37,426 nucleotides of DNA from an uncultured Bacteroidales bacterium (GTDB lineage: Bacteria; Bacteroidota; Bacteroidia; Bacteroidales; UBA932). The DNA is taken from the NCBI GenBank assembly GCA_944322805.1, contig CALUQC010000104.1:1-37426 (forward strand). Direction: 5' to 3'. Positions 35,045 through 37,426 of the stretch are shown here, in pieces; the first letter of the stretch is position 1; every line of letters starts with the position of its first letter. The notes below the pieces were generated by a model. That model was not told where the DNA came from. It did not search any database and was given only the letters and a program-made list of their open reading frames with translations. A program made the translations under genes and the position numbers.

Positions 35045-36550
35045 ATGAAAAAATCCTTATTGCTCATACCATTGGCCGGTGCCCTGCCGCAGATGATGCA
35101 GGCGGAAAAGCCGAATGTCATACTGATTCTTGCAGACGACCTCGGATACGGGGATGTCTCGGCCATGAATCCGGAATCGAAAATCCATACAGTAAATTTG
35201 GACGCGCTGAGCCGCGGCGGCATCACATTTACTGACGCCCATGCGACTTCCTCGCTGTCCACGCCATCCAGATACTCGATTCTCACGGGAAGATATTCAT
35301 GGCGCACCCCGATGAAATTCGGAGTCCTCAACGGATACAGCAAAGGCTGCATGATAGAAGAAGGGCGCGGAACCCTCGCCACCATGTTTTCCGAAGCAGG
35401 CTATGAAACGGCCTGCTTCGGAAAATGGCATCTCGGCTGGGACTGGACATTGAAGGAAAATGCCAGAAACAACAAGGATGTCGATTTCAGCAAGCCGGTC
35501 AGGAACGGAGTTACAGACAGGGGCGGCTTCGATCATTTCTTCGGCATCGTGGCCTCGTTGGACATGCCGCCGTATGTCTATGTGAAAGACGACATGCCTA
35601 CCGCCATACCTGACCGGACTGCGGAGAAGATGACCGGACTGAAACTTTTCCGCTCCGGCCCCATTGCACCTGATTTCAGGCCGGAAGAGTGTCTTCCGAC
35701 ATTTTTCCGCCATGCGTCAGATTTCATTGACAACCACAAAGACAGCGGCAAACCGTTTTTCATATACCTTCCGGTCAACGCCCCGCATACCCCGGTTCTC
35801 CCTTCAAAAGAATATGAAGGACGTTCGGGCATAGGTCCGTACGGAGACTATGTCCTGATGCTGGACGATCTGATAGGCAAGCTCGTCCAAAGGCTGAAAG
35901 ACAACGGCCAGTGGGAAAATACCATCATAGTCTTCACTTCCGACAACGGCTGCGCGCCTGCCATAGACATTTCCGTACTTGAAAGGCAGGGGCACTTTCC
36001 GAGCTACATCTACCGAGGATACAAGACCGACATTTACGAAGGCGGACACAGGATGCCTCTTATCGTGACGTGGGGTGACCGCTATGATGGCAAACGGGAC
36101 AGTTCGCTCATATCCCTGAGTGATTTTTACGCGACCTTTGCGGAAATGACAGGCTACAAGATTCCGGATGATGAAGCCGAAGACAGTTTCAGCTTCTGGA
36201 AAATCCTCTCCGGAGAAGGGGAAGGGACCAGGACGGACCTGATTTCGCTCTCGGGGAAAGGCGCCCTGGCCCTCAGGGAAAAGGACAGTAAGTTGATTTT
36301 CTATGCAGGCTCGGGCGGGCAGTCCTACCCTGCGGCAGATGAACTCGAAGGTCTTCCGCCAATGCAGCTGTATGACCTGCAGGAAGATCCGCGGGAGCAG
36401 ACAAATCTCGTGGAAGAAGAAAAATACAGGTCTCTCGTAAAACGGCTTACCGAAAAAATGAGAAAATATGTGGACGAAGGACGTTCCACGCCGGGCAAGC
36501 CGCAGAAAAACGAGGGAAAACAGGAATGGGAATTTACCGAATTGTTTTAG
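35045..36550 (+). CDS. S1 family sulfatase, serine-type (sulfatase 1)
   Basis: The product is 501 aa with a Sec signal peptide (MKKSLLLIPLAGALPQMMQA). It is an alkaline-phosphatase-fold sulfatase: NVILILADDLGYGD carries the metal-binding D-D (31-32), the maturation motif is SLSTPSRYSILTGR with Ser72 as the residue to be oxidised to formylglycine, then FGKWHLGWD (K/H), PVNAPHTP, FTSDNGCAP with metal D-N, and YRGYKTDIYEGGHRMP. A serine-type motif needs an anaerobic sulfatase-maturating radical-SAM enzyme, which is not in this window. The start at 35045 follows the signal peptide; the longer in-frame extension overlaps X2. It removes sulfate esters from a sugar, linkage unknown. The gap to sulfatase 2 is 2 nt. 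Confidence 0.94.
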   Translation: MKKSLLLIPLAGALPQMMQAEKPNVILILADDLGYGDVSAMNPESKIHTVNLDALSRGGITFTDAHATSSLSTPSRYSILTGRYSWRTPMKFGVLNGYSKGCMIEEGRGTLATMFSEAGYETACFGKWHLGWDWTLKENARNNKDVDFSKPVRNGVTDRGGFDHFFGIVASLDMPPYVYVKDDMPTAIPDRTAEKMTGLKLFRSGPIAPDFRPEECLPTFFRHASDFIDNHKDSGKPFFIYLPVNAPHTPVLPSKEYEGRSGIGPYGDYVLMLDDLIGKLVQRLKDNGQWENTIIVFTSDNGCAPAIDISVLERQGHFPSYIYRGYKTDIYEGGHRMPLIVTWGDRYDGKRDSSLISLSDFYATFAEMTGYKIPDDEAEDSFSFWKILSGEGEGTRTDLISLSGKGALALREKDSKLIFYAGSGGQSYPAADELEGLPPMQLYDLQEDPREQTNLVEEEKYRSLVKRLTEKMRKYVDEGRSTPGKPQKNEGKQEWEFTELF

Positions 36551-36552
36551 AT

Positions 36553-37426
36553 ATGTCAAAATTACAGGCTATGACTCTCGGCGGGCTGGCATTGGCCGCC
36601 CTGCCTTCATGCGGAGCCGGAAAAGTTGCCGACAAACCGCAGAATGTACTATATATAATGACGGACCAGCAGAGCTACTACATGATTTCAGCTCTTGCCG
36701 GACGGCTGGGAAAGGATGACCCCTATGCCGGGAAAGACCGCTACCTGTCCACCCCGAATCTCGACCGTCTGGTCGAATCGGGCTACACGTTTGCGAACTG
36801 CTATGCGGCGCATCCAGTTTCCGGTCCGTCCCGTTTCGCCCTGCTGACCGGAGAATCCCCCAACCGCTACGGCATGACCGGAAATTTCACGCCGAACGGC
36901 GCCCGGAGCAGTGAAATGCTGGAAAACATATCTTCCCGCGCCATGGGTGTGCTGTTCCGCAATGCAGGCTACGAAACATTCTATGCCGGGAAAGTGCATC
37001 TTCCATGGGCCAACGGGCACACAGGGAAAGGCTCCATCTACGAGCCGCCTTACCGTTACGGTTTCGACCATTACCTGACTGACGACGACAGGGGCGAACT
37101 TGCCGAAGAAGGAGCGAAATTTTTCTCCGAATACAAGGGAGACAAGCCGTTCCTGCTTTTCCTTTCGTTCATGAATCCGCATGACATCTGCATGACCCAG
37201 GTATTGTTCAACGACAAGCAGTTGGAAGACTTCCACACTGACGAGATAGACATGCGGGCCAGGAAAAACCAGATCGAATGGAGAGGAGTGTACCGGAAGA
37301 TGGATCCGTCCCTTTTCGACAGTGATTCACTGGCAGAAATTCCTGCCAATGTCGCTCCTACCGACAGGTACCCTTATGCGCATGCAAGACGTCAGTTCGC
37401 CATGAACGAGCATAATATGCGCGTGC
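36553..37426 (+). CDS. S1 family sulfatase, serine-type (sulfatase 2), 3' end missing
   Basis: The open frame runs from the ATG at 36553 to the window end (291 codons, no stop). The N-terminus MSKLQAMTLGGLALAALPSC has a lipobox-like end with Cys20, so it may be a lipoprotein, unlike sulfatase 1. The sulfatase fold begins NVLYIMTDQQSYYMISALAG; the D-Q metal motif replaces D-D, as in several S1 subfamilies. STPNLDRLVESGYTFANCYAAHPVSGPSRFALLTGE holds the maturation site with Ser90 (S-G-P-S-R). Further motifs are AGKVHLPW and FLLFLSFMNPHD. The C-terminal half with the second set of metal ligands lies outside the window. It starts 2 nt after the stop of sulfatase 1, so the two are surely cotranscribed. 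Confidence 0.92.
   Translation, partial: MSKLQAMTLGGLALAALPSCGAGKVADKPQNVLYIMTDQQSYYMISALAGRLGKDDPYAGKDRYLSTPNLDRLVESGYTFANCYAAHPVSGPSRFALLTGESPNRYGMTGNFTPNGARSSEMLENISSRAMGVLFRNAGYETFYAGKVHLPWANGHTGKGSIYEPPYRYGFDHYLTDDDRGELAEEGAKFFSEYKGDKPFLLFLSFMNPHDICMTQVLFNDKQLEDFHTDEIDMRARKNQIEWRGVYRKMDPSLFDSDSLAEIPANVAPTDRYPYAHARRQFAMNEHNMRV

Overview
The window comes from a Bacteroidales-type bacterium (phylum Bacteroidota) with moderately high GC. The evidence is two SusC/SusD pairs, a hybrid two-component regulator fused to an AraC domain, Bacteroidota-only families such as DUF4783, and many perfect copies of the Bacteroidota -7 promoter element TAnnTTTG. Genus cannot be fixed from the sequence alone. 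No tRNA, rRNA, CRISPR array, insertion sequence or prophage gene was seen.

Layout. 1-129 is the 3' end of der. 130-418 is intergenic and holds a 124-nt hairpin element plus a terminator. 419-6158 holds DUF4783 (minus), rlmH and a giant NtrY-like histidine kinase (plus), and a convergent NtrC/NtrX-like response regulator. 6284-8571 is cmk-ispH followed by efp, which has its own promoter. 8572-8916 is intergenic and full of inverted and direct repeats. 8917-11448 is dnaX and lptB on the minus strand. 11523-14345 holds an unknown secreted protein, an M16 peptidase and an O-methyltransferase. From 14365 to the end is a polysaccharide utilization locus (PUL).

The PUL starts with a hybrid two-component sensor-regulator. 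A terminator and a cluster of three ACRTTTGTTTYATYS repeats then lead into an activator-type promoter. One tight operon of at least eleven genes follows: GH92 alpha-mannosidase, SusC1, SusD1, SusC2, SusD2, a DUF1735-type lipoprotein, a SusE/F-like lipoprotein, two paralogous secreted proteins of unknown family (X1, X2), and two serine-type S1 sulfatases, the last cut by the window end. I infer a system that senses, binds, imports and degrades a mannose-containing glycan that also carries sulfate. X1 and X2 are the best candidates for undescribed enzymes.

The most unusual non-coding signal is a pair of 124-nt hairpin elements (131-254 and 8799-8922). Both sit directly at the stop codon of a gene (der, lptB), in the same orientation relative to that gene. 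They share three conserved internal blocks, but have entirely different 21-nt outer arms that are still self-complementary at each locus. This is covariation expected of a structure-preserving or fold-back-generated element.
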